A model generated the notes under the pieces. That model saw nothing but the letters and a program-made list of their open reading frames with translations. It ran no database searches and was not told where the DNA came from. Below, piece after piece: positions 52,767 through 61,013 of a DNA stretch of 64,000 nt. The stretch is from Leifsonia sp. Leaf264. Its GTDB lineage: Bacteria > Actinomycetota > Actinomycetes > Actinomycetales > Microbacteriaceae. The position numbers were made by a program, and so were the translations under genes. The DNA lies in contig NZ_LMMR01000006.1 of NCBI RefSeq assembly GCF_001422325.1, forward strand, positions 496,001-560,000. Direction: 5' to 3'. How positions within the stretch are numbered: the stretch's first letter is position 1; each line of letters opens with the position of its first letter.

Positions 52767-54041
52767 CTACCCGCGCAGCGCGAGTCGGGCCCAGTCGGCG
52801 TCGAGCCGCGAGAGCGTCGAGTCGACGTCGGAGCCTGTGACGATCGATTGCATGTAGTTGTCTGACGGGATGCTGAGCGGGATGAACTTGGATGCGCCCT
52901 GGTAGAACCGGCCGTCGTCGTAGTACTTCTGCATCCCGAGGATGCGCGGATCGGTGGCGGGAGCCGCATCCGTCGTCGTCCCGAAGCCGAGGAAGGCGGC
53001 GTTGTAGTCGTCCATGATCTGCTTCTGCATGAGGTAGCCGATGAACGCGCGCGCTGCAGCCTTGTCGGTGCCGACCTCGGGCACCCACAGAGCGAGGTCG
53101 AGGTTGACGCGCACCTTGAGGTCGTCGGGATCGTCGGTCACCGGCAGCGGGAAGGTTCCGAGCTCGAGGTCGGGGTTCGTCTTGGCGATCTCGCCGAGCG
53201 CCCACGGCCCCTGCATGTACATCGCGGCCTCACCCTTCGCGAAGGCGACGTTGCCGTCGCCGTAGCTGCGGCTGGCGGCATCCTGGTTCGTGTACGAAGC
53301 GAGCTTCACCATCTTCTCGACCGGCGCCTTGAGAGTCTTCTCGAACGACACCGTCGAGCTCGGGCCCACGTCCGTGCCCTCGGCACTCAACTCGTCGTAG
53401 AACCCCGAGACGTCGATGGAGCCGCCCACCGTGTAGTCGAACAGTCCCTGCCCGACCGACCACGGTTCCTTGAAGGTGCTGTAGATGGGCGTGATCCCCG
53501 CAGCCTGGAACGTGTCGCACGCGGCGATGAGCTCGTCCCACGTGGTCGGGATCTCGACGCCATTGTCCTCGAACATCTTCACGTTGTAGATCACTGAGGC
53601 CGCTGCGACGGAGTACGGCAGCACGCTGGTGCGTCCCGGATAGGTCGCGTACTGGTCGACGAGGTCCTGGACGTCGGGGCGGATGCGCTTCGCCTCCGGC
53701 ATGTCGCCGAGGTCGGAGAGGGCGCCGCGCTCCATGAAGCGCGCCATCTCCTCGTTGTAGTTGAGCAGCCCGACGTCGGGCGGATTGCCGCGGAGGAATC
53801 CGGCCGAGAGGTTGGAGGCGCTGTCGAGCGTGACGTGCACGTCGGACTGCTCGGCGTTGAAGGTCTTCACCAGGTCGCGGAAGAACGGGATCGCCTCGGG
53901 CTTGCTGATGAGGAAGGTGATCTCGGATGCGCCGCCCGAGTCCGCGGCGCAGCCGCCGAGGGCGAGGCTCAATCCGACGACCGCGGCGGTCGCGAGTGCG
54001 GTTCGTGTGCGCCGTGGGCGCCGTGGTGATGCGTGGGGCAC
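52767..54041 (-). CDS. ABC sugar importer substrate-binding lipoprotein
   Basis: A 424-residue extracytoplasmic lipoprotein. The Arg-rich N-terminus and signal end in LALGGC, with Cys31 the lipid anchor. The remaining two-lobe binding protein is of the CUT1 group: EMARFMERGAL, IPTTWDELIAACD, GEAAMYMQGPWALG. It captures alpha-glucoside-like oligosaccharides, judging from the glucosidase in the same operon. It starts with GTG; GGGAGA lies upstream. It is the first gene, divergent from the ROK regulator across an A/T-rich operator. Confidence 0.93.
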   Translation of the reverse strand: MPHASPRRPRRTRTALATAAVVGLSLALGGCAADSGGASEITFLISKPEAIPFFRDLVKTFNAEQSDVHVTLDSASNLSAGFLRGNPPDVGLLNYNEEMARFMERGALSDLGDMPEAKRIRPDVQDLVDQYATYPGRTSVLPYSVAAASVIYNVKMFEDNGVEIPTTWDELIAACDTFQAAGITPIYSTFKEPWSVGQGLFDYTVGGSIDVSGFYDELSAEGTDVGPSSTVSFEKTLKAPVEKMVKLASYTNQDAASRSYGDGNVAFAKGEAAMYMQGPWALGEIAKTNPDLELGTFPLPVTDDPDDLKVRVNLDLALWVPEVGTDKAAARAFIGYLMQKQIMDDYNAAFLGFGTTTDAAPATDPRILGMQKYYDDGRFYQGASKFIPLSIPSDNYMQSIVTGSDVDSTLSRLDADWARLALRG

Positions 54042-54097
54042 GTCGTCGTCTCCCTGTGTGCGTCGGCGGCTCGCCAGCGGGCCGCATCCGTTCCTTT

Positions 54098-54120
54098 GTA
54101 AATATAGAATGTAGATTTAC
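54098..54120. promoter_or_regulatory. A/T-rich inverted repeat, ROK operator candidate
   Basis: GTAAAT at 54098 and ATTTAC at 54115 form an inverted repeat in the sole strongly A/T-rich patch of the divergent region. Its position between binding protein and regulator starts fits a repressor site controlling both. Confidence 0.7.
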
Positions 54121-54135
54121 TTGGTGTAGGAAATA

Positions 54136-55431
54136 ATGAACCATCCTCGAGGAAAGGTCAAGCGCGTGCTCGAATCCGTCGCAGCGACATCGCCGACGAT
54201 GCTGCGACGACGGAACGCCGACGTGGTGCTGCGCTTCGCCTGGTCCGAGCAGGCATTCACCGCGAGCGACCTGATCGCACACACCGGGCTCACGCGATCC
54301 ACCGTCATCGGCGTCTGCGACGAACTCGTCGACCGCGGCTGGCTCGCCGAACTCGACGATGCACGCAGCGTCGGCGAGTACAGCAAGGGCCGGCCGGCGA
54401 GGCGGTACGCACTTCGGGCGGATGCAGCATCCGTCGTCGGAGTGGACGCCGGACGCCACAGCGTCACAGCCTCGGCAGCCGACCTGCGCGGCACCGTGCT
54501 CGGGACAGCCAGCCGGGCCATCACCGACGACGCCGACGGCGAGGAGCGGCGGGCCGTGGTGCGCGCCGTCATCGACGACGCGGTGGCGGCAGCCGGACTC
54601 GCCGACGTCGGCGTGCGCGCGATCTGCGTCGGAGTGCCGGCCCCGACGGACGCCACCGGTGCATCGCCGCGCGGAACGGATGGCTTCTGGTCGTTGTCCA
54701 ACCCCGACTTCGTCGGGCTGCTCGCGGACGAGCGACGCCTGGCCCTCGTCGACAACGACGCCAACCTGGCCGCCATCGCCGAGGGCGCCGAGAGACTCGG
54801 CGAGGGCAGGGGCGTCGAGTCGTTCATCACCCTCCTCTCCGGGGAGCGCATCGGTGGCGGCATCGTCGTCGATGGCCACCTGCTGCGCGGGGTGCGCGGC
54901 GGAGCAGGAGAGATGCGCGTGCTCGACTACGTCGACGGCGTCGGATCGGCCGACGGCGCGGCGGCACTCATCAGGGAGTGGTCACGCGAGGCGGTGGCGA
55001 CGGGTTCCGTTCCGGCGACGAGCGTGCTGCGGCACGCCGGACTGCCCGAGTTCGACGCCCAGGACGTGCTCGACGCCGCCGGTGCCGGTGATGCCGCAGC
55101 CGCGGCAGTGACCCAGCGTCTCGCCGAGCGGTTCGCCCGTATCTGCGTCGTGCTCGGCGAACTGCTCGACGTGCAGCGCGTGGTCATCGCCGGTGCCATG
55201 GCCGAACCGCTCGAGGCCGTATTGGCCGCGGCTCGCGTCTCCATCGCCGGCTATGACGATCCGACGGCTCCGGAGCTCGTCGGGTCCCGTCTCGGAGGGG
55301 GCGTCGTCAGCCTCGGCGCGGTGCGCAGGGCCCTCGACGCCGTCCGTGAAAGCGCGCTGGACCTCGAGCTCGCCTCGCTCGCAGGCGACCGGGCGACGTC
55401 GACGCCCGAACGGAGCCCGGCGTCGCTCTGA
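54136..55431 (+). CDS. ROK-family transcriptional repressor without zinc motif
   Basis: A 431-residue regulator. An N-terminal winged helix (ASDLIAHTGLTRSTVIGVCDEL, about residues 43-64; shown as ASDLIAHTGL and TRSTVIGVCDEL) precedes a sugar-kinase-like ROK domain with VVGVDAGRHS, GVPAP, LVDNDANLAAIAEG and ERIGGGIVVDGHLLRG. The CxCGxxGCxE zinc motif of classical ROK proteins is absent; the region reads DYVDGVGSADG. Such variants are common among actinobacterial regulators. Divergent from the sugar importer; the ligand should be a sugar or sugar phosphate. Confidence 0.88.
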   Translation: MNHPRGKVKRVLESVAATSPTMLRRRNADVVLRFAWSEQAFTASDLIAHTGLTRSTVIGVCDELVDRGWLAELDDARSVGEYSKGRPARRYALRADAASVVGVDAGRHSVTASAADLRGTVLGTASRAITDDADGEERRAVVRAVIDDAVAAAGLADVGVRAICVGVPAPTDATGASPRGTDGFWSLSNPDFVGLLADERRLALVDNDANLAAIAEGAERLGEGRGVESFITLLSGERIGGGIVVDGHLLRGVRGGAGEMRVLDYVDGVGSADGAAALIREWSREAVATGSVPATSVLRHAGLPEFDAQDVLDAAGAGDAAAAAVTQRLAERFARICVVLGELLDVQRVVIAGAMAEPLEAVLAAARVSIAGYDDPTAPELVGSRLGGGVVSLGAVRRALDAVRESALDLELASLAGDRATSTPERSPASL

Positions 55432-55441
55432 CGTCAGGCGC

Positions 55442-55969
55442 TCAGCGATCGGCGGAGTGCTCCGGCGCCGCGAACAGCACCGAGACCGGCCGCAGCCCCG
55501 CCAGGCCCGTCCAGGCGCCGGTGTCGAATCCGAACTCGGCGACGGCGCACGTGGGCATCGCGGCGATGGCCTCGGACCCACGATCCACGGTGAAGTGCGC
55601 GGCCAGGTCGCTCATACCCGGGTCGTGCGCGACCACCATGACGGTGTCGACGTCGGCGTCGGCATCCGTCTCGTCCAACTCGGCGACGACATCGAGCATC
55701 GTCGCCGGCGATGCCCCGTAGAGCAGGTCGAGCACCCGGATGCGATCGGTCGCGTAGCCCAGTTCGTCGGCGATGATGGTGGCCGTGGTCAGCGCCCTGA
55801 CAGCGCTGCTGGAGAACACGACGTCGGGCGCGAGGCCACGCTCCCGCATCCGTCGCCCCATGCGAGGAGCATCCCGCCGCCCGCGATCGTTCAGCGGGCG
55901 TTGATGATCGGTGAGGTCCGGGTCATCCCAGTCGGACTTCGCGTGCCGCACGATCACGAGGGTCTTCAT
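55442..55969 (-). CDS. SixA-type histidine phosphatase
   Basis: A 175-residue phosphatase of the histidine-phosphatase superfamily. The RHG motif is RHAKSDW with phospho-accepting His9, and FSSSAVRALTTA and VVAHDPGMSDL complete the site. SixA proteins remove phosphate from phosphohistidine in signalling or phosphotransfer proteins; actinobacterial forms are mostly uncharacterised. It converges on the ROK gene with a ten-base gap. TAGCGT lies eight bases before the ATG. Confidence 0.88.
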   Translation of the reverse strand: MKTLVIVRHAKSDWDDPDLTDHQRPLNDRGRRDAPRMGRRMRERGLAPDVVFSSSAVRALTTATIIADELGYATDRIRVLDLLYGASPATMLDVVAELDETDADADVDTVMVVAHDPGMSDLAAHFTVDRGSEAIAAMPTCAVAEFGFDTGAWTGLAGLRPVSVLFAAPEHSADR

Positions 55970-56027
55970 GCCAGTCCACGCTACTCCGGCACGGTAGCGG
56001 CGTGGGTGCTGCGGCTACGATCAGCCC

Positions 56028-56831
56028 ATGACCGATGCCGCCCCCACCGCAACCCTCGACGGCTGGGTGGTCTCGCCCTTCACCGGCGGCGGCCTCACCC
56101 ACGACTGCTACGAGAAGGGCAGCGGCCCTGGCGTCGTGCTCATCCCCGAGATCCCGGGCATCACGCCCGAGGTTCTCGGGCTCGCCGAGCACCTGGTCGG
56201 GCAGGGCTTCACCGTGGTGGTGCCGTCGCCGTTCGGCGTGCCCGGGCGTCCCGCGAGCACCGGCTACACGATGGGGGTCGTCGCCAGGCTGTGCGTCTCG
56301 AGCGAGTTCCGGGCCTTCGCAACGGATGCCGCCCGCCCCGTCAGCGCCTTCCTGCGCGCCGTCGCCGCCGATCTCAATGAGCGCACCCCGGGGCCGGGGG
56401 TCGGCGTGATCGGGATGTGCTTCACCGGCGGGTTCGCGCTGGCGGCGGCCGTCGACGACTCTGTGCTCGCGGCCGTCGCCAGCCAACCGTCGGTTCCGTT
56501 CCCCCTGGGCGCCCGGCGCATCGCAGACCCCGGCCTGAGCACTGCCGAGTTGGATCGCGTCGCCGCGCGGGCGGCATCCGGCGACCTCTGCGCGATCGGA
56601 CTGCGCTTCAGCGAGGACTTCGCCTCCCAGGGCGCTCGCTTCCGCACCATCAAGGCGCGGCTCGGCGAGGCGTTCGAGGTCATCCCGCTCGACTCCTCGC
56701 CCGGCAATCCCGGCGGCTTCTCCCGCACGGCGCACTCCGTGCTCACCGACGAGGTGCGCGAGACGCCGGGGAACCTGGCCCTCGAGGCTCGCGCCCGCGT
56801 CGTGGCGTTCCTGCACGAGCGGCTCGGCTGA
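56028..56831 (+). CDS. Dienelactone hydrolase family protein
   Basis: A 267-residue alpha/beta hydrolase. The nucleophile elbow GMCFTGG carries Cys, the dienelactone-hydrolase signature. Catalytic Asp (FSEDF region) and His (RTAHSVL) follow. These enzymes open lactones or small esters; the natural substrate is unknown. TACGAT six bases before the ATG marks a leaderless promoter. It converges on the hutG-like gene with the palindromic element between. Confidence 0.88.
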   Translation: MTDAAPTATLDGWVVSPFTGGGLTHDCYEKGSGPGVVLIPEIPGITPEVLGLAEHLVGQGFTVVVPSPFGVPGRPASTGYTMGVVARLCVSSEFRAFATDAARPVSAFLRAVAADLNERTPGPGVGVIGMCFTGGFALAAAVDDSVLAAVASQPSVPFPLGARRIADPGLSTAELDRVAARAASGDLCAIGLRFSEDFASQGARFRTIKARLGEAFEVIPLDSSPGNPGGFSRTAHSVLTDEVRETPGNLALEARARVVAFLHERLG

Positions 56832-56858
56832 GCGTCTCGGGTCGCCCACCCCAGCCAC

Positions 56859-56915
56859 CGAGTTGCCCACTTCCGCCAGTCGCGAAGTCCGTAACCACCG
56901 GAAGTGGGCAACTCG
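56859..56915. repeat. 58-base-family palindromic element, intergenic
   Basis: Perfect 17-base arms CGAGTTGCCCACTTCCG (56859-56875) and CGGAAGTGGGCAACTCG (56899-56915), identical to the hutI copy. It lies downstream of both the dienelactone hydrolase and the hutG-like gene. Confidence 0.92.
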
Positions 56916-56925
56916 ATCGCGCGAC

Positions 56926-56993
56926 CGCAAGCGCAGCGCGACCGCTAGCGCAGCGCCACCGCTAGCGCAGGGCGACCCCTAGCGCAGGGCGAC
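56926..56993. repeat. Four tandem 17-base units over the hutG stop codon
   Basis: Units begin at 56926, 56943, 56960 and 56977 with the form CGCTAGCGCAGSGCGAC. The stop codon of the minus-strand gene lies in the last unit, so the 3' end has been multiplied beyond the coding region. Starts ten bases after the palindromic element. Confidence 0.88.
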
Positions 56994-57959
56994 CCCGGCC
57001 AGCGCCTCGAGCACGAGGAGGGCGGCGAGGCGCACAGTGCGTCCGTCTTCGGCATCCGCTGTGGCATCGACCTCGGCGATGTCGATGGAGCGCACGCGAT
57101 CGTCGGCGGCTGCGGCACGGGCCGCCGCGCGCAGCTCCCAGGCCGAGATGCCCCCGGGCACTGACGCCGGGCATCCCGGAGCGACCGAGCGGTCGCAGAC
57201 GTCAACATCGACGTCGACGTGGACCGGCCCGCCCGCGGCACCAGCGATGTCGAGGGCCTCGGCCATGACGTCGCTCATCGGGCGGCGGTGCAGCTCGTCG
57301 CGGTGCACGACGGTGATGCCGTAGTCGAGGGCGCGACGGGCGTACTCGGCTGAGTTCGCGAAGTCGGCGATGCCGATCTGCACCACGCGGCGGCCGTCGA
57401 GGCCGGCCTCGATGAGGCGGCGCACCGGGGAGCCGTTCGACTCGCCGTCGCGCAGGTCGTAGTGAGCATCGAGGGTCACGAGGCCGGCTGCAGGCAGCGC
57501 CTCACCCCACACGCCGAGAGCCGTGGCGACGGTCACCGAGTTGTCGCCGCCGAGTGCCACGAGCAGCCGCGCTCGGTCTGCGGCATCCGCCACGGCGGCG
57601 ATGGCACGCCCCTCGCCGATGGGTCCGTCGGGGTCGTCGACGTCGCCGGCGTCGACGGTGACGAGCGCAGCCAGGTCGAGGTGGTCGAGCACGAGCCGCG
57701 AGGTCGAGCTGCGGTCGGGCATCAGGGCGGGGCTGTAGCGGCGCAGCACCTCGCGGATCGCGGCCGGAGTGGCGTGCGCACCGGTCGGCGAGAGCGAGGT
57801 GCGCCACGCCGGGAGACCGATGATCGCGAGGTCGGGGTGGATGCCCGGCTCGAGCTCGTCGAACGACGGCCAATCGCCGGCGCGGGGCCAGAGCGGGTCG
57901 TGCGGAAGACCGTGTTCGGCGTCGAGATCGGAGTCGGGGTCAGTCGCGGGGTCGGTCAC
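56979..57959 (-). CDS. hutG: Arginase-fold amidinohydrolase, probable formimidoylglutamase
   Basis: A 326-residue binuclear-manganese hydrolase. Metal-site motifs are GGDNS (Asn where arginase and agmatinase have His), DAHYDLRDGESNGSPVR and VDVDVDVCDRSVAPG. The SNGSPVR segment after the metal loop resembles formimidoylglutamase, which converts N-formiminoglutamate to glutamate and formamide, the final hut step. With hutH, hutU and hutI in the window this completes histidine breakdown, but agmatinase or guanidinobutyrase remain possible. GTG start six bases after TAGGCT, leaderless. Its stop sits in a 17-base tandem repeat. Confidence 0.65.
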   Translation of the reverse strand: MTDPATDPDSDLDAEHGLPHDPLWPRAGDWPSFDELEPGIHPDLAIIGLPAWRTSLSPTGAHATPAAIREVLRRYSPALMPDRSSTSRLVLDHLDLAALVTVDAGDVDDPDGPIGEGRAIAAVADAADRARLLVALGGDNSVTVATALGVWGEALPAAGLVTLDAHYDLRDGESNGSPVRRLIEAGLDGRRVVQIGIADFANSAEYARRALDYGITVVHRDELHRRPMSDVMAEALDIAGAAGGPVHVDVDVDVCDRSVAPGCPASVPGGISAWELRAAARAAAADDRVRSIDIAEVDATADAEDGRTVRLAALLVLEALAGVALR

Positions 57960-58032
57960 CCTTCGAGCCTAACGAGTGGCCTCGTTCGGCGGAATCGGGA
58001 ACAGAATCCGCGATCTGTGGTTGTATGGAGAG

Positions 58033-58049
58033 GTACCCCCCAGGGGTAT
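58033..58049. promoter_or_regulatory. CsoR-like copper operator
   Basis: GTACCCCCCAGGGGTAT, a pseudo-palindrome of the TACCCC...GGGGTA class bound by copper sensor CsoR, 30 bases before the copper ATPase start. No csoR gene is in the window. Confidence 0.75.
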
Positions 58050-58078
58050 TGCAGGAAACCGGGTCGAAAGGGGTCGTA

Positions 58079-60433
58079 ATGGCTGAGAAGGACGTCGTGA
58101 CGGATGCGTACGCCGAGCACGCGCAGCACGGGCACGAGGCGGCACATGACGGCCACGAAGGCCACGGCCACCCGGGCGCGCACTCTCACGACGAGCACGC
58201 CGGGTACGACCACTCGGAACACGACGCCCACGCGATGCACGAGCACGCCGGGCATGACGACGCGGGACACGCCGACCATTCGGCGCACGATGCCCACGCG
58301 ATGCACGACCAGCATGCCGGGCACGACCACGCGGGCCACGCCGACCACGCGGAACACGATGCCCACGCCGGACATTCGGACCACGACGCCCACGCCGGAC
58401 ATTCCGGACATGCAGGCCACGGCGGCCACGCCCACCACGTCGCCCAGTTCCGTCGCCTGTTCTGGATCATGCTCGCGATCGCCGTGCCCGTCATCGCGTT
58501 CAGTCCGACGTTCGCGATGCTGCTCGGGTACGAGCTGCCCGATGCATCCGTCGTCGCCTGGATCTCGCCGGTGCTCGGCACCGTCATGTTCTTCTGGGGC
58601 GGCTGGCCCTTCCTGTCTGGCGGCGTCTCCGAGCTGAAGAGCCGCCAGCCCGGCATGATGCTGCTCATCGCGCTGGCGATCTCCGTGGCCTTCATCGCCT
58701 CCCTCGGCGCGAGCCTCGGCCTGCTCGACCAGCAGCTCGACTTCTGGTGGGAGCTCGCCCTCCTCATCGTGATCATGTTGCTCGGCCACTGGATCGAGAT
58801 GCGCTCGATCGCGCAGGCATCCTCGGCGCTCGACGCCCTCGCAGCGCTCCTTCCCGATGAGGCCGAGCGGGTGACGGATGCCGGCACCGAGCTGGTCTCC
58901 CCCGCCGATCTCGCACTCGGCGACGTGGTCATCGTGCGTCCCGGCGGTCGCGTGCCGGCCGACGGCGAGGTGACGGAGGGCTCAGCCGACATCGACGAGT
59001 CGATGATCACCGGCGAGTCGCGCCCCGTCCCCCGCGGCCCCGGCGACCACGTCGTCGCCGGAACCGTCGCGACCGACACCGCCATCCGCATCCGCGTGAG
59101 TGCCATCGGCGACGACACCGCCCTCGCCGGCATCCAGCGCCTCGTCGCGAAGGCTCAGGCGTCGAGCTCCCGCGCCCAGCGCCTCGCCGATCGGGCCGCT
59201 GCGTGGCTGTTCTGGTTCGCGCTCGGCTCCGCCGTGATCACCGCCGTGGTCTGGACCGCCCTCGGTAACCCCGACGACGCGGTGGTGCGCACCATCACCG
59301 TGCTCGTGATCGCCTGCCCGCACGCCCTCGGCCTGGCCATCCCGCTCGTCGTCTCGATCGCGACGGAGCGGGCGGCGAAGGGCGGCGTGCTCATCACGGA
59401 TCGCCTGGCGCTCGAGACCATGCGCACCGTCGATGCCGTGCTGTTCGACAAGACCGGCACGCTCACGAAGGGCGAGCCCGTGGTGACGGATGCCGCAGCA
59501 GCCCCCGGCTTCGACCCCGACCGCGTGCTCGCCCTGGCGGCAGCCGCCGAGGCCGACTCGGAGCATCCGCTCGCCCGGGCGATCGTGGCGAACGCTGCGT
59601 TCCGTGGCCTCGCGTCGTTACCGGCGACGGGCTTCGTCGCGTCGCCGTCGGTGGGTGTTCGCGCCGACGTTGACGGGCATGTGGTTCAGGTCGGCGGGCC
59701 GGCGCTGCTCGCGACTCTCGTAACAGCCGATCCCGAGGCTCACGCGCCTTCCGCTGCCTCCCCGCTCGCAACGGCTGCGGCGGGCTGGGCGCAGGCGGGC
59801 TCCACGGTGCTGCACGTCGTCGTCGACGGACGGGTCGCCGGCGCGCTCGCACTGTCCGACGAGATCCGGCCGGAGTCGCTCGAGGCCGTCGCCGCCCTGC
59901 ATCGTCGGGGCATCCGCGTGGTGATGATCACCGGCGATGCCGAGCCCGTGGCCGCCACGGTGGCTTCGGCGCTGGGCATCGACCGGGTCTTCGCCGGCGT
60001 TCGCCCCGAGGACAAGGCGGCGAAGGTGCAGGAGCTCCAGGCCGAGGGACTTCGCGTCGCGATGGTCGGCGACGGCGTTAACGACGCCCCCGCGCTGGCC
60101 CAGGCCGACGTCGGCATCGCCATCGGAGCCGGCACCGACGTGGCCATAGCCTCGGCCGGCGTCGTGCTGGCCAGCTCCGACCCGCGCTCGGTGCTGTCGG
60201 TCATCGAGCTGTCCCGCGCGAGTTACAGCAAGATGCAGCAGAACCTCTGGTGGGCGGCCGGTTACAACCTGCTGTCGGTGCCCCTCGCCGCAGGCGTGCT
60301 CGCGCCGATCGGGTTCGTGCTGCCGATGTCGGTCGGCGCCATCCTGATGAGCCTGTCGACCATCATCGTGGCAGCGAACGCGCAGCTGCTGCGTCGCCTC
60401 GACCTGCGCCCGGAGGTGTCCGCGCGCCGCTGA
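58079..60433 (+). CDS. copB: CopB-type copper P1B-ATPase with long His-rich N-terminus
   Basis: A 784-residue metal-exporting ATPase. The first ~122 residues are a His/Asp/Ala-rich tail with dozens of His. Then come eight membrane helices, with CPH at 413-415 (ACPHALGLAIP) marking the P1B-3/CopB group that moves Cu2+ or Ag+, TGESRPVPRG in the actuator, DKTGT with phosphorylated Asp457, and MVGDGVNDAPALAQAD. The tail likely binds metal. ATG 58079 follows AAAGGGG; an in-frame GTG/ATG upstream would run through the operator. The CsoR-like site suggests copper induction. Confidence 0.93.
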   Translation: MAEKDVVTDAYAEHAQHGHEAAHDGHEGHGHPGAHSHDEHAGYDHSEHDAHAMHEHAGHDDAGHADHSAHDAHAMHDQHAGHDHAGHADHAEHDAHAGHSDHDAHAGHSGHAGHGGHAHHVAQFRRLFWIMLAIAVPVIAFSPTFAMLLGYELPDASVVAWISPVLGTVMFFWGGWPFLSGGVSELKSRQPGMMLLIALAISVAFIASLGASLGLLDQQLDFWWELALLIVIMLLGHWIEMRSIAQASSALDALAALLPDEAERVTDAGTELVSPADLALGDVVIVRPGGRVPADGEVTEGSADIDESMITGESRPVPRGPGDHVVAGTVATDTAIRIRVSAIGDDTALAGIQRLVAKAQASSSRAQRLADRAAAWLFWFALGSAVITAVVWTALGNPDDAVVRTITVLVIACPHALGLAIPLVVSIATERAAKGGVLITDRLALETMRTVDAVLFDKTGTLTKGEPVVTDAAAAPGFDPDRVLALAAAAEADSEHPLARAIVANAAFRGLASLPATGFVASPSVGVRADVDGHVVQVGGPALLATLVTADPEAHAPSAASPLATAAAGWAQAGSTVLHVVVDGRVAGALALSDEIRPESLEAVAALHRRGIRVVMITGDAEPVAATVASALGIDRVFAGVRPEDKAAKVQELQAEGLRVAMVGDGVNDAPALAQADVGIAIGAGTDVAIASAGVVLASSDPRSVLSVIELSRASYSKMQQNLWWAAGYNLLSVPLAAGVLAPIGFVLPMSVGAILMSLSTIIVAANAQLLRRLDLRPEVSARR
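58105..58440 (+). repeat. Repeats encoding the His-rich tail of CopB
   Basis: Degenerate 12-15-base units around CACGACGCCCACGC encode His-Asp-Ala-His and His-Ala-Gly-His. Copy number is prone to vary. Confidence 0.75.
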
Positions 60434-60460
60434 CGGCGAGCCCGAGGTGACACTCCCAGC

Positions 60461-60934
60461 TCAACGCTCGAAGTGCGCCGCCTCGTCCGACGAGAGGGCG
60501 TAGGCGATGCGTCGTCGGTGGTCGTCGCTCAGCTCGATCGTGTGCAGCTCGTCCAGCCGCACCCACATCACCTCGGTGTTCTCGCCGTCAGCCGGATGCG
60601 GCTCGCCCGAGACATACCGGCAGCGGAATGTCAGGTCCAGGTAGACGCTCTGGTCTCCGTTCTCATACGTCACGGGATCGAGCACGTGCACCCAGGCGAG
60701 GCGCTCCACCTCGATCACGACGTTCGTCTCCTCGAACGCCTCGCGCACGGCGGCGACGGCTGGCTCCTCACCCGGCTCGAGGATCCCGGCGATCGGCGCG
60801 ATGCGTCCGTTGTCGGCCCGGCGGGCGAGGAGCACCTCGTCGCCGCGCAGGATCACGGCCGTCACGCCACTCAGCCAGAGCGGAGCATGGCCGACGACTC
60901 GGCGCAGATCGAGGACGAAGTCGGGAGTGGGCAT
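60461..60934 (-). CDS. Nudix hydrolase
   Basis: A 157-residue pyrophosphohydrolase. The Nudix box GILEPGEEPAVAAVREAFEE (residues about 50-69) is followed by TNV where the consensus has xGU, so the final Gly is Asn; the metal-binding R-E-x-x-E-E is intact. Substrates could be nucleoside diphosphate derivatives, damaged nucleotides or NADH; none can be chosen. TAGGGT six bases before the ATG is a leaderless -10, and a 9-base tandem repeat fills its upstream region. Confidence 0.88.
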   Translation of the reverse strand: MPTPDFVLDLRRVVGHAPLWLSGVTAVILRGDEVLLARRADNGRIAPIAGILEPGEEPAVAAVREAFEETNVVIEVERLAWVHVLDPVTYENGDQSVYLDLTFRCRYVSGEPHPADGENTEVMWVRLDELHTIELSDDHRRRIAYALSSDEAAHFER

Positions 60935-60950
60935 GCCGTCACCCTACTTC

Positions 60951-61013
60951 GCCGCGAATGCCGCGAATGCCGCGAATGCGCCGAACGCCCCGAATGCGCC
61001 GAGCGCCCCGAAT
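60951..61013. repeat. Seven 9-base tandem units in the Nudix promoter region
   Basis: Units such as GCCGCGAAT and GCCCCGAAT repeat seven times from 60951 and stop exactly where the 55-base palindrome begins. They cover the presumed -35 side of the Nudix promoter. Confidence 0.88.
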
